Below the pieces are notes generated by a model. The model did not search any database. It had not been told where the DNA came from and worked only from the letters and a program-made list of their open reading frames with translations. Both the position numbers and the translations under genes were made by a program. From the NCBI GenBank assembly GCA_021323555.1, contig JAJONP010000018.1:1-21351 (forward strand): DNA of 21,351 bases. Reading direction: 5' to 3'. The stretch is from Gammaproteobacteria bacterium. GTDB taxonomy: Bacteria > Pseudomonadota > Gammaproteobacteria > DSM-16500. This document shows, in pieces, positions 8,601 to 15,474 of the stretch. The first letter of the stretch is position 1; every line of letters begins with the position of its first letter.

Positions 8601-11451
8601 TCCTGGATTAAATATTAAATTTGAAAATATTAAAATATTTGACCCGACTCATTATCCTTTATCTTTAGCCGTTACATCAAATACACAACTTAAAATAAAA
8701 TTTAGCTATGATAAAAACCGTGTGCTAGAAAATAAAATAAAGTCTCTTGTGGAACATTTTCGTATCCTTGTGTTAGAAGCTATCGAAAAGCCTTATAGTC
8801 TGGTTTCTGAGCTCGAATTGATTTCAAAAAAAGAAAGAAAATTATTTATTCATCAGTGGAATAACACATGTTCTCATTATAATAAAAATAAAACAGTACA
8901 CCAATTATTTGAAGAACAAGTTAATAAAACTCCTGACAATATAGCAATATCCTTTGAAAACGAATCTTTAAGTTATCAAAAGCTAAATGAGAAGGCGAAC
9001 CAAGTAGCTCATTACTTACGTAAAAATGGAGTGAAACCTGAAACAATTGTTGCGCTTGGTGTGCAACGAGGGCTGGAGATGGTGATTGGAATGTTGGGTA
9101 TTTTAAAGGCGGGTGCAGCGTACCTCCCTATTGATCCCTCCTACCCTAAAGCACGTATTCAGTATATGTTAGAAGATAGTCAGGTAAAGTTTATTCTCAC
9201 ACAATTAAAGATAATGACAGAACTGCAAAGTGTTATTCCTTCTTCAATTAAACTAATACCTTTAGATAATCAACAAATATTATTTAAAACAGAAAATAAA
9301 TATAACCCTTCTTGTGTATCTCGTGCCCATCATTTGGTTCATGTTATTTATACATCTGGCTCTACGGGAAAACCTAAAGGCGTACTTATTGAGCATCATG
9401 CTGTTATTAATACCTTAGAAAGTGTTAATAAAAAAATCCGCCTAAAACCTAAAAATAAGTGGCTTGCAATTACTTCTATTTCATTTGATACTTCAGGCTT
9501 GGAAATTTATTTGCCTCTATTGGCGGGTGCTCAATGTGTTGTGGCAAGTTCAGATGTCACCACTGATGGGAAAAAATTAAAAAAAATTCTGGATGATGAA
9601 AAAATCTCTTTTTTACAAGCAACCCCAATGACTTTTAAAATGTTACTAGAAGCAGAGTGGCATAATAAAAACAATACAAAAATTTTATGTGCAGGTGAAC
9701 CGTTAACCAAAAATCTCAGTGAAAAATTATTAGCAAGAACAAAATCTTTTTGGAATGGGTATGGGCCAACTGAAACGACTATTCTATCAACAATGCAACT
9801 TGTTTCCTATAAAAATAAGCTCTCTTCGATCTTACCTATCGGTCGGCCTATTGCGAATACACAAGTGTATGTTTTAAATAAGTATTTAAAAATGAGCCCT
9901 GTCGGGGTAATAGGAGAACTTTTTATTGGTGGAGTCGGACTTTCGAGAGGGTATTTAAATCAACCTATGCTGACAAATGAAAAATTTATACCAAACCCTT
10001 TTGATCCCAAAAAGAAAAGTCGATTATATAAGACAGGTGATTTAGTGCGGTGGTTGCCAGACGGCAGGCTTGAATACATTGGACGTAATGACGAACAAAT
10101 AAAAATTAGAGGTTTTCGTGTTGAATTAGGTGAGATTCAAACACATATAGAGAAGTATTCTTTTGTTAAGCAAGCCATTGTGGTTGGGTATTACCCGATC
10201 CCAAATAAAACAAGTTTAGCCGCTTTCATTATCACAAATGATAAAAACAATTTTGATACTGAGCAATTACGTCTCTATTTAAAAAAGTTTTTACCTCATT
10301 ATATGATTCCTTCTACTCTGGTAGTCGTAGATGAGTTTCCTTTAAGTCCGAATAAAAAAATTGATAAAAACGCGCTGGTTCAACTTGCCAAGGTTCATTC
10401 AACCGTTAGAATGGATAAAACTAAGATTAATCCGCCTATAACTGCTGAAGAAAGGGCTATTGCTAAAATATGGTCGGAAGTACTTTCTATCTCATATAAT
10501 TCCATCAATAGAAACGATAATTTTTTTGACTTGGGCGGAGATTCGCTTACGGCTTTGCAAGTATTTTGTCAAATATGCAGTAAATTTTATCTTGAGCTAG
10601 AACTACAACTATTGATTGAAAACCCTACTGTCATGGCACTGGCAGAAAAAATTAAATTTTTTTCTATGGAAAATGCTTCATTGGTTGCTGCTACACGCAA
10701 AGAAACAGATAATCTATTGAAATCTTGTTTAATTCCCTTAAAACCAAGCGGGCATAAACCCCCTCTTTTTCTTATTCATCCTGTGGGAGGCACAGTATTT
10801 TGGTACGTTTCTTTAACTAAATATTTTGATCCTGACAGACCTCTTTATGGTATCCAAGATCCTGGAATCGTACTAGATCATGCTCCTTTTACTGATATAG
10901 AAGAAATGGCGAAAAATTATATTAAAGTCATGCGTTCAGTACAGCCCAAAGGTCCTTATTTTATTGGCGGCGCCTCGGCTGGTTCCAATATTAGCGTAGA
11001 AATAACCCATCAACTGATGTTAATGGGAGAAGAAGTTGCATTTATCGCTTTATTAGATGGATGGGCTTATTATCCGACTACGCTTGAAAATCGTGAATTG
11101 TTTGAAGGTATTATGTTAAGACAATACAATATGATGCATGAAAAATTTGTTGATAAAGGTATTGCCCGAGCTGATAAGTTGCTTAAATTACAATGGCAGC
11201 GTTCGCAAATGAATCATCGCTATCGGCCTCCTTACCTTCCCAAAAAACTTACTTTGTTTAAAGCGGAAAATACTCTTCCTCTTTTTCAACCCATAGATGA
11301 TTCCTTGAATCATTGGGGAGCTTATTCTTCCCAACCTATAGAGTTGTGTATGATACCTGGAGACCATGAAACAATGTTTAATGAACCGAATGTTCAAATG
11401 CTCGCAGAACTTTTAAATGCTAAAATAGATCAGGTTGAGGTAGCCAGATGA
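2641..11451 (+). CDS. Formyltransferase-initiated two-module nonribosomal peptide synthetase (2936 aa)
   Basis: A cytosolic assembly line. Domains in order: formyltransferase 1-310 (Asn93-x-His95 and Asp131, with the same 36-residue His-Asp spacing as methionyl-tRNA formyltransferase); a C-terminal half of a condensation domain about 323-550 without HHxxxDG; adenylation 1 about 568-1080 (YTSGSTGQPKG at 721, FDASTFEIW at 765, A10 Lys1065); carrier 1 (Ser1126); epimerisation about 1178-1600 (HHLIIDG at 1309, Glu1447, FNYWGQFD near 1526); condensation about 1630-2060 (HHILLDG at 1766); adenylation 2 about 2083-2600 (YTSGSTGKPKG at 2237, Lys2573); carrier 2 (Ser2635); thioesterase with GASAG and a likely Ser2779-Asp2806-His2909 triad. 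By analogy with LgrA, formyl-tetrahydrofolate would formylate the first aminoacyl-carrier. Selectivity codes read by eye are DAFCFGGTC(K), Val/Ile-like, and DTLQLAGIL(K), weakly Gly-like. Predicted product: N-formyl-D-aminoacyl-amino acid. GGAG at 2628-2631 supports the start. The gene is visibly more AT-rich than the clpB operon. Confidence 0.95.
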   Translation: MDDDRSSQFTCCLIGGTNLLIQSAEILLSQHHSILLIVSSDPEVQAWADENNISHTKLLSALAALKFDYLFSIVNETILSKEIINLSTQFAINYHDSLLPKYAGVYATSWALLNGETQHGVTWHVINSDVDAGDVLKQSSVTIDENDTAVSLNVKCYQAALTSFSELINELQNGTYKKTEQDLSQRSYYGLYKKPSNTWISWQSSAEEIMGLCRALDFGHYINKLASPKFILGKELFSIQQMTLLKTPSTTQPGTIVSIHSNGIEVSTKTYHLLISKACSTRRDVSLQQYCQDKKIRVGECLLSPSLTQSQQFDEFYRKIAKYESFWVTELQKIMYANFPFFIEKNNFIKSKKFTLINTFYFSPSLFWDKNNISHILLTAWFIYLARINQQNSIGISLSHTTLFRNTDSYYPVASNTIPFSVVFNENLNFFEMLRCIEKKMALLNRNMTYINDLNSRLPEFRKMPSSPIIALLSDENKNFDFSKISEPIIFLINEKKHSAQILLREDQQNLYLQYALDRVPDHLKTLLNAVEENAEQSISTLPILPPSEMKKMTVEWNNTITNYPRDKTVYQLFEEQVEKTPDQIAVIFGKKQVTYNELNQRANQLAHHLKKQKITIEMPVGIFLERSIDFIVSALAIIKAGGAYVPFDPAYPDDRICYMLRDCNIKMLLSCKKYQTRIKKILPSLQALINLDEDQSLFEKEPTHNLEQLTYANHLIYIMYTSGSTGQPKGIEIVHRGVVRLVKSTNYINIKPSDCVAHISNLAFDASTFEIWGALLNGARLIIIKNEILFSPNLFKKKLSSYQVNTLCITPALFNQLIEIAPSFTDGLNTLFFGGDQLSLFNIKKILDRKDCPIRIINGYGSAENTTCTTYYEIPRDSQLTSSIPIGTPIANTLTYVCDGRGQLLPIGAVGELYVGGDGLARGYFNKSKLTAQKFISNPFDNKISPMLYKTGDRVRWLPDGNLEYIGRIDNQIKIRGFRVELEEVEKAINTHPTVSKAVVSFEKIEDARKTLIAFVINHKHAVLNKKPIDSSQLRDFLKKKLPNYMIPSTVYSVDHFPLTENGKIDRKKLLEQIRDKEVLPLADNFIFSVPTNTIQSQLLAIWHKLFKLEKISIHDNFFDLGGDSILAIQACAKAQSLDIPLTPKHIFQDQTIAKIASNIEFVKKKSQKKPILSNNVPLIPIQAWFFNLRLEKKEQFSQACLVKMEGEINSLHLENCLNALLRKYDAFRLYYKKTDGRWTQFYSIEATPLILENRDLSSCAESRIQFAIKEMAYQSQENFDLEKGALFHATLIKTSHKNSTYLLLVAHHLIIDGVSWRLLLNNLEKLYQGDISLMNNAHLLEASTFHRWAKKINQYAKTSLPMTSEKYWDHICKKTFHLACDYEKGNNSEASSATEEFSLSIEETNAFIQIVTKKTHFKTDELLLGTLVNVLATWCQSKGVLIDLERHGRESTISNRMDLSNTIGWFTSLFPMYFTHNKKYSLIAIIESVHKQLKKIERNGIDYGVLRYLRSHGERLHCTPPVSFNYWGQFDSIFEKNKLFQFEYLRLISHPNNLRTHLMNVDIGISHGKLLIHWSYSKNFHKKLTIQKLMKYYVGLLQALIKECSLKQKIAPPKNKTFIPDLPQRTPNTLTSLTAIQKGLLFHTINKAGCEAYTVQVVCELKKTIHTDLLRKSLDLLIERHSMLRSYFKWKGIEPQRHIQEVVKLPWREYDWQEVSKENQLSSRLDHFLKIDRQANFCLKTPPLIRATLIKLADKKYTFILSLHHILLDGWSMAVLMTELGQIYQALQASQSLNLPKPVSFKCYMDWLNQQDSSKAKYIWKKYLSGFNTATDSIIVNRNNASQLIDYSTKTLAFPKNINEKIKQFCNAYKFTLSTFMQGIWALLLSRYSQSDDIVFGMTVSIRPPEVAQSDKIIGSLINTIPLRVKIENSFSVIEYLKAIQSNFWELIDYAYTPLSDIKSLSEIEAGSDLFETLLVVENYPTHVIPGLNIKFENIKIFDPTHYPLSLAVTSNTQLKIKFSYDKNRVLENKIKSLVEHFRILVLEAIEKPYSLVSELELISKKERKLFIHQWNNTCSHYNKNKTVHQLFEEQVNKTPDNIAISFENESLSYQKLNEKANQVAHYLRKNGVKPETIVALGVQRGLEMVIGMLGILKAGAAYLPIDPSYPKARIQYMLEDSQVKFILTQLKIMTELQSVIPSSIKLIPLDNQQILFKTENKYNPSCVSRAHHLVHVIYTSGSTGKPKGVLIEHHAVINTLESVNKKIRLKPKNKWLAITSISFDTSGLEIYLPLLAGAQCVVASSDVTTDGKKLKKILDDEKISFLQATPMTFKMLLEAEWHNKNNTKILCAGEPLTKNLSEKLLARTKSFWNGYGPTETTILSTMQLVSYKNKLSSILPIGRPIANTQVYVLNKYLKMSPVGVIGELFIGGVGLSRGYLNQPMLTNEKFIPNPFDPKKKSRLYKTGDLVRWLPDGRLEYIGRNDEQIKIRGFRVELGEIQTHIEKYSFVKQAIVVGYYPIPNKTSLAAFIITNDKNNFDTEQLRLYLKKFLPHYMIPSTLVVVDEFPLSPNKKIDKNALVQLAKVHSTVRMDKTKINPPITAEERAIAKIWSEVLSISYNSINRNDNFFDLGGDSLTALQVFCQICSKFYLELELQLLIENPTVMALAEKIKFFSMENASLVAATRKETDNLLKSCLIPLKPSGHKPPLFLIHPVGGTVFWYVSLTKYFDPDRPLYGIQDPGIVLDHAPFTDIEEMAKNYIKVMRSVQPKGPYFIGGASAGSNISVEITHQLMLMGEEVAFIALLDGWAYYPTTLENRELFEGIMLRQYNMMHEKFVDKGIARADKLLKLQWQRSQMNHRYRPPYLPKKLTLFKAENTLPLFQPIDDSLNHWGAYSSQPIELCMIPGDHETMFNEPNVQMLAELLNAKIDQVEVAR

Positions 11452-12566
11452 ATGTAAGATTACTGACTTTAGAATTAAATCCGAAGGAAAATATCACTGT
11501 TTTAGTTAGTGGTGAAGGCACTTATGTTTGTTATATTATGGGGCCAGGTTCTTTTTATTTATCCAGTATGGCTAAATTAAATGAACATATTACTTTTATT
11601 ACTTGTGACGCATTATGGGCACGCTATAAAAGTGATCCTATTGATGAAGCGGCTATTCGATTAACGACACAAACAACTATCCTAGCGTGTGAGCAACTAA
11701 TTATTAAAGCAATTAAGTCACATTTTGGATGCTCTAAGATTGGATTATTTGGTTTTTCAGCGCCTGCTGCCCTGGCTTTTAAATATGCGCTAGAACACCC
11801 AGAGGACATTGCGTGTGTGGTAGGAACAGGAGCAGGGTTATGCAAACTTGACCCAAGTTTTAGTGCTACTGATAAAGTATTTAGAGAAAAAGCTCCACAA
11901 ATAAAAATCCAGCAATTTGACAAAGCTTTTCAAAATTATCAAAAATTACAGAAAAGTGAAAAGGATGGTGACCCATTACCTCGTTCTAATTTTGTATGGG
12001 ATTCCCAAAAGAGACAACGCCGCCTCACCCCCAATTCAGATTATTTAGAGCAAATACGATTTTTAATAGCAAAAATGATTTTTGATGAAAAATATAAAGA
12101 AGATTGTTTTGAACACTGGGATCATAACCCTATTGGCCAAGTAGTTTGTCAACCGATGCGAGAACATTTTTTTAATACTATTCAACCGACATTGGACACG
12201 TTAGAACTTTTAGATGCCTTGGAAAAACAAGGGAAAGTTCCTGTTTTACTAGAACATGGAGAAAATGATTTTATTACACCCGTGGATAAAAAAACGGCTG
12301 AGAAGTTAACAAGCTATGCCCATATTAAATTAAAACTTCATCAAGAATGTGGGCATTTGATTTATATAGAAAAAACAATTAATTATACTCAAGAAGTGTT
12401 GGCATTTATTCGCGAATATATGCCTACAAAATTAATAAAATATAAAACGAAATTTAAGCAAAAATTATTAGAGGATGATACTCAAGAAAAAGAAACAACT
12501 AAAGCAACTACTGTATCGTCTTCTCACGATAACAATAACCTATTAATTTTAAGGTCAAAGCTATAA
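11448..12566 (+). CDS. Alpha/beta-hydrolase-fold protein co-encoded with the NRPS (372 aa)
   Basis: The ATG overlaps the NRPS stop codon in an ATGA arrangement, and GAGG at 11437-11440 sits 7 bases upstream, so translational coupling is likely. The alpha/beta-hydrolase fold is indicated by a nucleophile elbow GFSAP with Ser104, an acid candidate Asp274 in EHGEND, and His303 in CGHL, all in the expected order. The elbow ends in Pro106 rather than the usual Gly. No signal peptide is visible, so it is probably cytosolic. A polar, Lys-rich tail of about 45 residues follows the fold. Possible roles are product release or proofreading (a type II thioesterase-like function), hydrolysis or deformylation of the dipeptide, or export-linked modification. 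The N-terminal 60 residues do not resemble the common type II thioesterases, so I do not name it one. Confidence 0.88.
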   Translation: MNVRLLTLELNPKENITVLVSGEGTYVCYIMGPGSFYLSSMAKLNEHITFITCDALWARYKSDPIDEAAIRLTTQTTILACEQLIIKAIKSHFGCSKIGLFGFSAPAALAFKYALEHPEDIACVVGTGAGLCKLDPSFSATDKVFREKAPQIKIQQFDKAFQNYQKLQKSEKDGDPLPRSNFVWDSQKRQRRLTPNSDYLEQIRFLIAKMIFDEKYKEDCFEHWDHNPIGQVVCQPMREHFFNTIQPTLDTLELLDALEKQGKVPVLLEHGENDFITPVDKKTAEKLTSYAHIKLKLHQECGHLIYIEKTINYTQEVLAFIREYMPTKLIKYKTKFKQKLLEDDTQEKETTKATTVSSSHDNNNLLILRSKL

Positions 12567-12597
12567 AAAGTTATAAATAGTATTCTATGGAAAGAGC

Positions 12598-14616
12598 ATG
12601 AAAAAAAGCAAAGAGAAAAAAACGACATCCAATAAAAAAATGGCCATTACATTTGAAAATGTTATTTCTTGTATACCCGGCAGTGTTTATTGGAAAGATA
12701 CAAAGGGAGTCTATTTAGGGTGTAATGATGGAATAGTAAAGCTTTTAGGAATATCAAAAGAAGATGTTATTGGAAAAACTGATTATGAGCTTGCAGAACT
12801 ATTAAATTTTCCAAAAGAAACAGCAGATACTTTTAGAAAAGTTGATATGGAAGTCATAACAAGCGGTATTCCCCAATTTAATATTGAAGAAGCGGCTTTC
12901 CCAGATAAGCAAGGAAATATTGTTCAACAATTAACTAGCAAGGTACCTCTGCGTAATAAGGACGGTGTCGTTGTAGGTGTTTTAGGTAATTCCATTGATA
13001 TTGCTGAACGAAAAAAAATTGAGCGCTGTCTGAAAAAAGAAAAAATAATAGCGGAAAAAATACTACAAGATACAGAAACTACATTAGAAAATATTATTGC
13101 TAGCATACCAGGCAGCATTTATTGGAAAAATCGAGAAGGAGTGTATTTGGGTTGTAATGACACAGTAATAAAATCGTTTGGGATATCTAAGGAAGAATTT
13201 TTAGGAAAAACAGATTATTTTTTAGCTAATAAAGTAGGTTGGCCAAAGGAAAAAGCAGATGCTGTAAGAAAAATTGATGTACAAGTTATGGAGAGTGGAA
13301 CGCCTCAACTAAACCATGAAGAAGCTCCTTTCATTGATAACAATGGCAATATTATTTATCAATTAACCAATAAAGTCCCGCTACGCAACAAGGATGGCAC
13401 TGTCATTGGCATTATAGGAAATTCTATTGATATTAGTGAGCGCAAACGAATAGAAGTAGCCCTGAAGGAGGCAAAAGAAGCTGCGGAAATAGCTAGTCAA
13501 TCAAAATCTACTTTTATTGCGAATATGAGCCACGATATAAGAACTCCATTAGCAGGAATTATTGGCATGGCTTCGCTATTAGAGTCTGAAGCCTCTACAC
13601 CAGAAGAAAAAGAATACGCACATAATATATTAGTTTCTGGAGAACGACTCAATGATTTATTAAACTCGATTTTAGAACTCGTCTCTTCAAACAATATTGA
13701 TGACACCTGTATCAACAAAAATAAATTTAATTTAAGACAACTTCTTCAAGATATATATGACATTTATTTTTTAAATGCAAAAGCAAAAAAATTAAATTTA
13801 AAAATAGAAATAGATGAGAATGTTCCTTCTTTAGTTATCAGCGATAGACTGAAAATTTATCGCGTGTTATTTAATATTGTAGGAAATGCAATTAAGTTTA
13901 CTCCAGCAGGTGAAGTAATTATTAAAGTAAAATACCTTGGGAGCATCGATCAACAAGTGCGGTTAGAATTTAGTGTTTCTGATACAGGCATTGGTATTTC
14001 AAATGAATTTCAAGGCAAAGTATTTGAGCGCTTCGCTCGTGAAACTCCTTCTTATAAAGGAACTTATCAAGGTTATGGTATCGGATTGCACATGGCTCAA
14101 AATTATGTGGGTGTATTAGGAAGTAAAATACATTTAATCAGTCAGCAAGGAAAAGGTTCTACCTTTTATTTTGAATTGGAGATAGAGATGGATAAAACCC
14201 AAAATACCCAATCAGGTGCATCTGTACAGCTTGTTATGCCAGCTTCCCCTACAGCTTTATTGGTGGAGGATGACAAAATAGCAAGTATGGTTGTTGAAAT
14301 GATGCTAATTAAACTCAAGTTTTCAGTGATCACAGCCATGAATGGAGAAGATGCTTTAGAAATAGCAAAAAAAGAACATTATCATTTTATTCTAACGGAT
14401 TTGGGATTACCTAAAATGTCAGGCGAAGAATTTGTTCAGCATTTCCGCGAGTGGGAAAAATCAATAGGAAGAAACCCTGTTCCTGTTATTGCATTAACGG
14501 GCCACGGGGATTCCAGTGTCGCTGAGACTTGCTTAAAAATTGGGATGAATCGAATTCTTATTAAACCACTGAATTTTGAAATGTTAAAAAATATCTTAGA
14601 AGAAATTTCTTTATAA
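12598..14616 (+). CDS. Tandem-PAS hybrid sensor histidine kinase (672 aa)
   Basis: Domains in order: PAS1 about 17-140; PAS2 about 161-285, clearly a duplicate of PAS1 (both carry PGS[VI]YWK, GVYLGCND, GKTDY, KVPLRNKDG and GNSIDI[AS]ERK); dimerisation/phosphoacceptor domain with His312 in SHDIRTPL; HATPase with GNAIKFT from 429, DTGIGIS from 462 and GYGIGL; and a C-terminal receiver domain with acidic pocket Glu557-Asp558-Asp559, phosphoacceptor Asp601 and Lys656. No transmembrane segment or signal peptide is seen, so it should sense a cytosolic cue. It is a hybrid kinase, so phosphotransfer would need a histidine phosphotransfer protein and response regulator encoded elsewhere. GGAAAGAG at 12589-12596 precedes the ATG closely. 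Only 31 bases separate it from the hydrolase gene, so it is probably in the NRPS operon. Co-regulation is inferred; ligand identity is unknown. Confidence 0.93.
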   Translation: MKKSKEKKTTSNKKMAITFENVISCIPGSVYWKDTKGVYLGCNDGIVKLLGISKEDVIGKTDYELAELLNFPKETADTFRKVDMEVITSGIPQFNIEEAAFPDKQGNIVQQLTSKVPLRNKDGVVVGVLGNSIDIAERKKIERCLKKEKIIAEKILQDTETTLENIIASIPGSIYWKNREGVYLGCNDTVIKSFGISKEEFLGKTDYFLANKVGWPKEKADAVRKIDVQVMESGTPQLNHEEAPFIDNNGNIIYQLTNKVPLRNKDGTVIGIIGNSIDISERKRIEVALKEAKEAAEIASQSKSTFIANMSHDIRTPLAGIIGMASLLESEASTPEEKEYAHNILVSGERLNDLLNSILELVSSNNIDDTCINKNKFNLRQLLQDIYDIYFLNAKAKKLNLKIEIDENVPSLVISDRLKIYRVLFNIVGNAIKFTPAGEVIIKVKYLGSIDQQVRLEFSVSDTGIGISNEFQGKVFERFARETPSYKGTYQGYGIGLHMAQNYVGVLGSKIHLISQQGKGSTFYFELEIEMDKTQNTQSGASVQLVMPASPTALLVEDDKIASMVVEMMLIKLKFSVITAMNGEDALEIAKKEHYHFILTDLGLPKMSGEEFVQHFREWEKSIGRNPVPVIALTGHGDSSVAETCLKIGMNRILIKPLNFEMLKNILEEISL

Positions 14617-14643
14617 GCGTATTTTATTTCTCTTTATTTAAAA

Positions 14644-15063
14644 TTATATGCTTATGCTTAGCGCAGAAACATGGTTTTTTCGGCTGTATTCAAGTATTTT
14701 TACATCCCCGGTGTACAAGGTGAGTCCTTCCACACGTGCAGTTGCAGTAATGATCCGATCAGCAAAGTCTTCGTGAAATATCCCTGGTAAAGAACAACTT
14801 TCTACCGCAATAGCTGGAGTAATAGGTAGTATTTGTAAATTAATTAAATCTATTGATTTATTGATCCATTCCAGGCAAGGCATATCCAGGGTGATGCGAT
14901 TTTTGAATTCCAGCATGCTCATTTCCCATAAAGAAATAGCGGCAATATAGATAGCGTTTTGTTGTATCGCAGCGCTGATTTTTTTTTGAATGGTTTTTTT
15001 TATTTCTTTATTACCGTTCATAAACCAAATCCATACGTGGGTATCTAATAGAATAGGATTCAT
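14644..15063 (-). CDS. vapC: VapC-like PIN-domain toxin (139 aa)
   Basis: PIN-domain ribonuclease of a type II toxin-antitoxin pair. The acidic active-site set is present: Asp7 in LLDTHVW, Glu47 in SLWEMS, Asp102 in DFADR and Asp120 in YTGD. Length is normal for the family. I place the start at the ATG at 15063, which overlaps the antitoxin stop as ATGA and has GGGAAG just upstream. An alternative ATG at 15078 adds five residues but lacks a ribosome binding site. VapC family members cleave tRNA or rRNA; the target of this one cannot be told from sequence. It converges on the kinase gene with 27 bases between them. Confidence 0.88.
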   Translation of the reverse strand: MNPILLDTHVWIWFMNGNKEIKKTIQKKISAAIQQNAIYIAAISLWEMSMLEFKNRITLDMPCLEWINKSIDLINLQILPITPAIAVESCSLPGIFHEDFADRIITATARVEGLTLYTGDVKILEYSRKNHVSALSISI

Positions 15064-15326
15064 TTGGTTGCTTCCCATTCAGTTTCAACAGGTTTTGTAA
15101 TATCCGCGTTGATTGAAATTTTATTTTTAAGGCAACCAAAAAAATCTATAGGAGATTTCTCAATCTTAATGGGTACTAGCCTTGCCACTGGCTTTCCATA
15201 TTTTGTGATGGTGATAGGCGTATGAGTTTTGTTTACCTGGTCCATTAAGCGTAGACATTTTGCTTTAAAAGCACCTGCCTGGATTGAGTGTGTTGTCGTT
15301 TTCATCTTGTTTATTACCATGGTCAT
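15060..15326 (-). CDS. Phd/YefM-type antitoxin paired with the PIN toxin (88 aa or 81 aa)
   Basis: The N-terminal half has the Phd/YefM DNA-binding signature IQAGAFKAKCLRLMDQV followed by ITITKYGKPVARLVP. The C-terminal half should wrap the toxin. It precedes the toxin and overlaps it by four bases, the usual antitoxin-first order, which allows autoregulation of the pair by the antitoxin. The start is uncertain: ATG codons occur at 15326, 15320 and 15305, none with a good ribosome binding site. The one at 15305 gives MKTTTHSIQAG, which looks most like family members. Confidence 0.85.
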   Translation of the reverse strand: MTMVINKMKTTTHSIQAGAFKAKCLRLMDQVNKTHTPITITKYGKPVARLVPIKIEKSPIDFFGCLKNKISINADITKPVETEWEATK

Positions 15327-15345
15327 AATTCTATAGTCATATTTA

Positions 15346-15373
15346 ATTATAGCGTATGTAAAAATAGTTACAA
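15346..15373 (-). promoter_or_regulatory. Probable promoter of the toxin-antitoxin operon
   Basis: Reading the minus strand, TTGTAA (15373-15368; 4 of 6 matches) and a perfect TATAAT (15351-15346) are separated by 16 bases. Transcription would begin near 15339, shortly before the antitoxin start codons. The region is shared with the divergent clpB operon. Confidence 0.5.
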
Positions 15374-15474
15374 TAGATGATTTATTTTATTTTTTATGCT
15401 ATATTTCTCCGTTCATATTATGAGTGTGCGTGCGTTGAATGTCGTTGATTTTTTTATTTTAAGAGGTAGTGTCT

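Noticed and set aside
11624..11923. Antisense open frame of about 99 codons across the hydrolase gene.
   Set aside because: No ribosome binding site or family resemblance; the hydrolase frame has clear motifs and coupling to the NRPS.
14613..14665. Bidirectional terminator between the kinase and the toxin.
   Set aside because: Only a weak ataagc/gcttat pairing in AT-rich sequence; no stable GC stem is visible.
15380..15474. A sigma32 heat-shock promoter expected before clpB.
   Set aside because: No CTTGAAA with a spaced CCCCAT-like element was found; TATTAT at 15416-15421 lacks a convincing -35.
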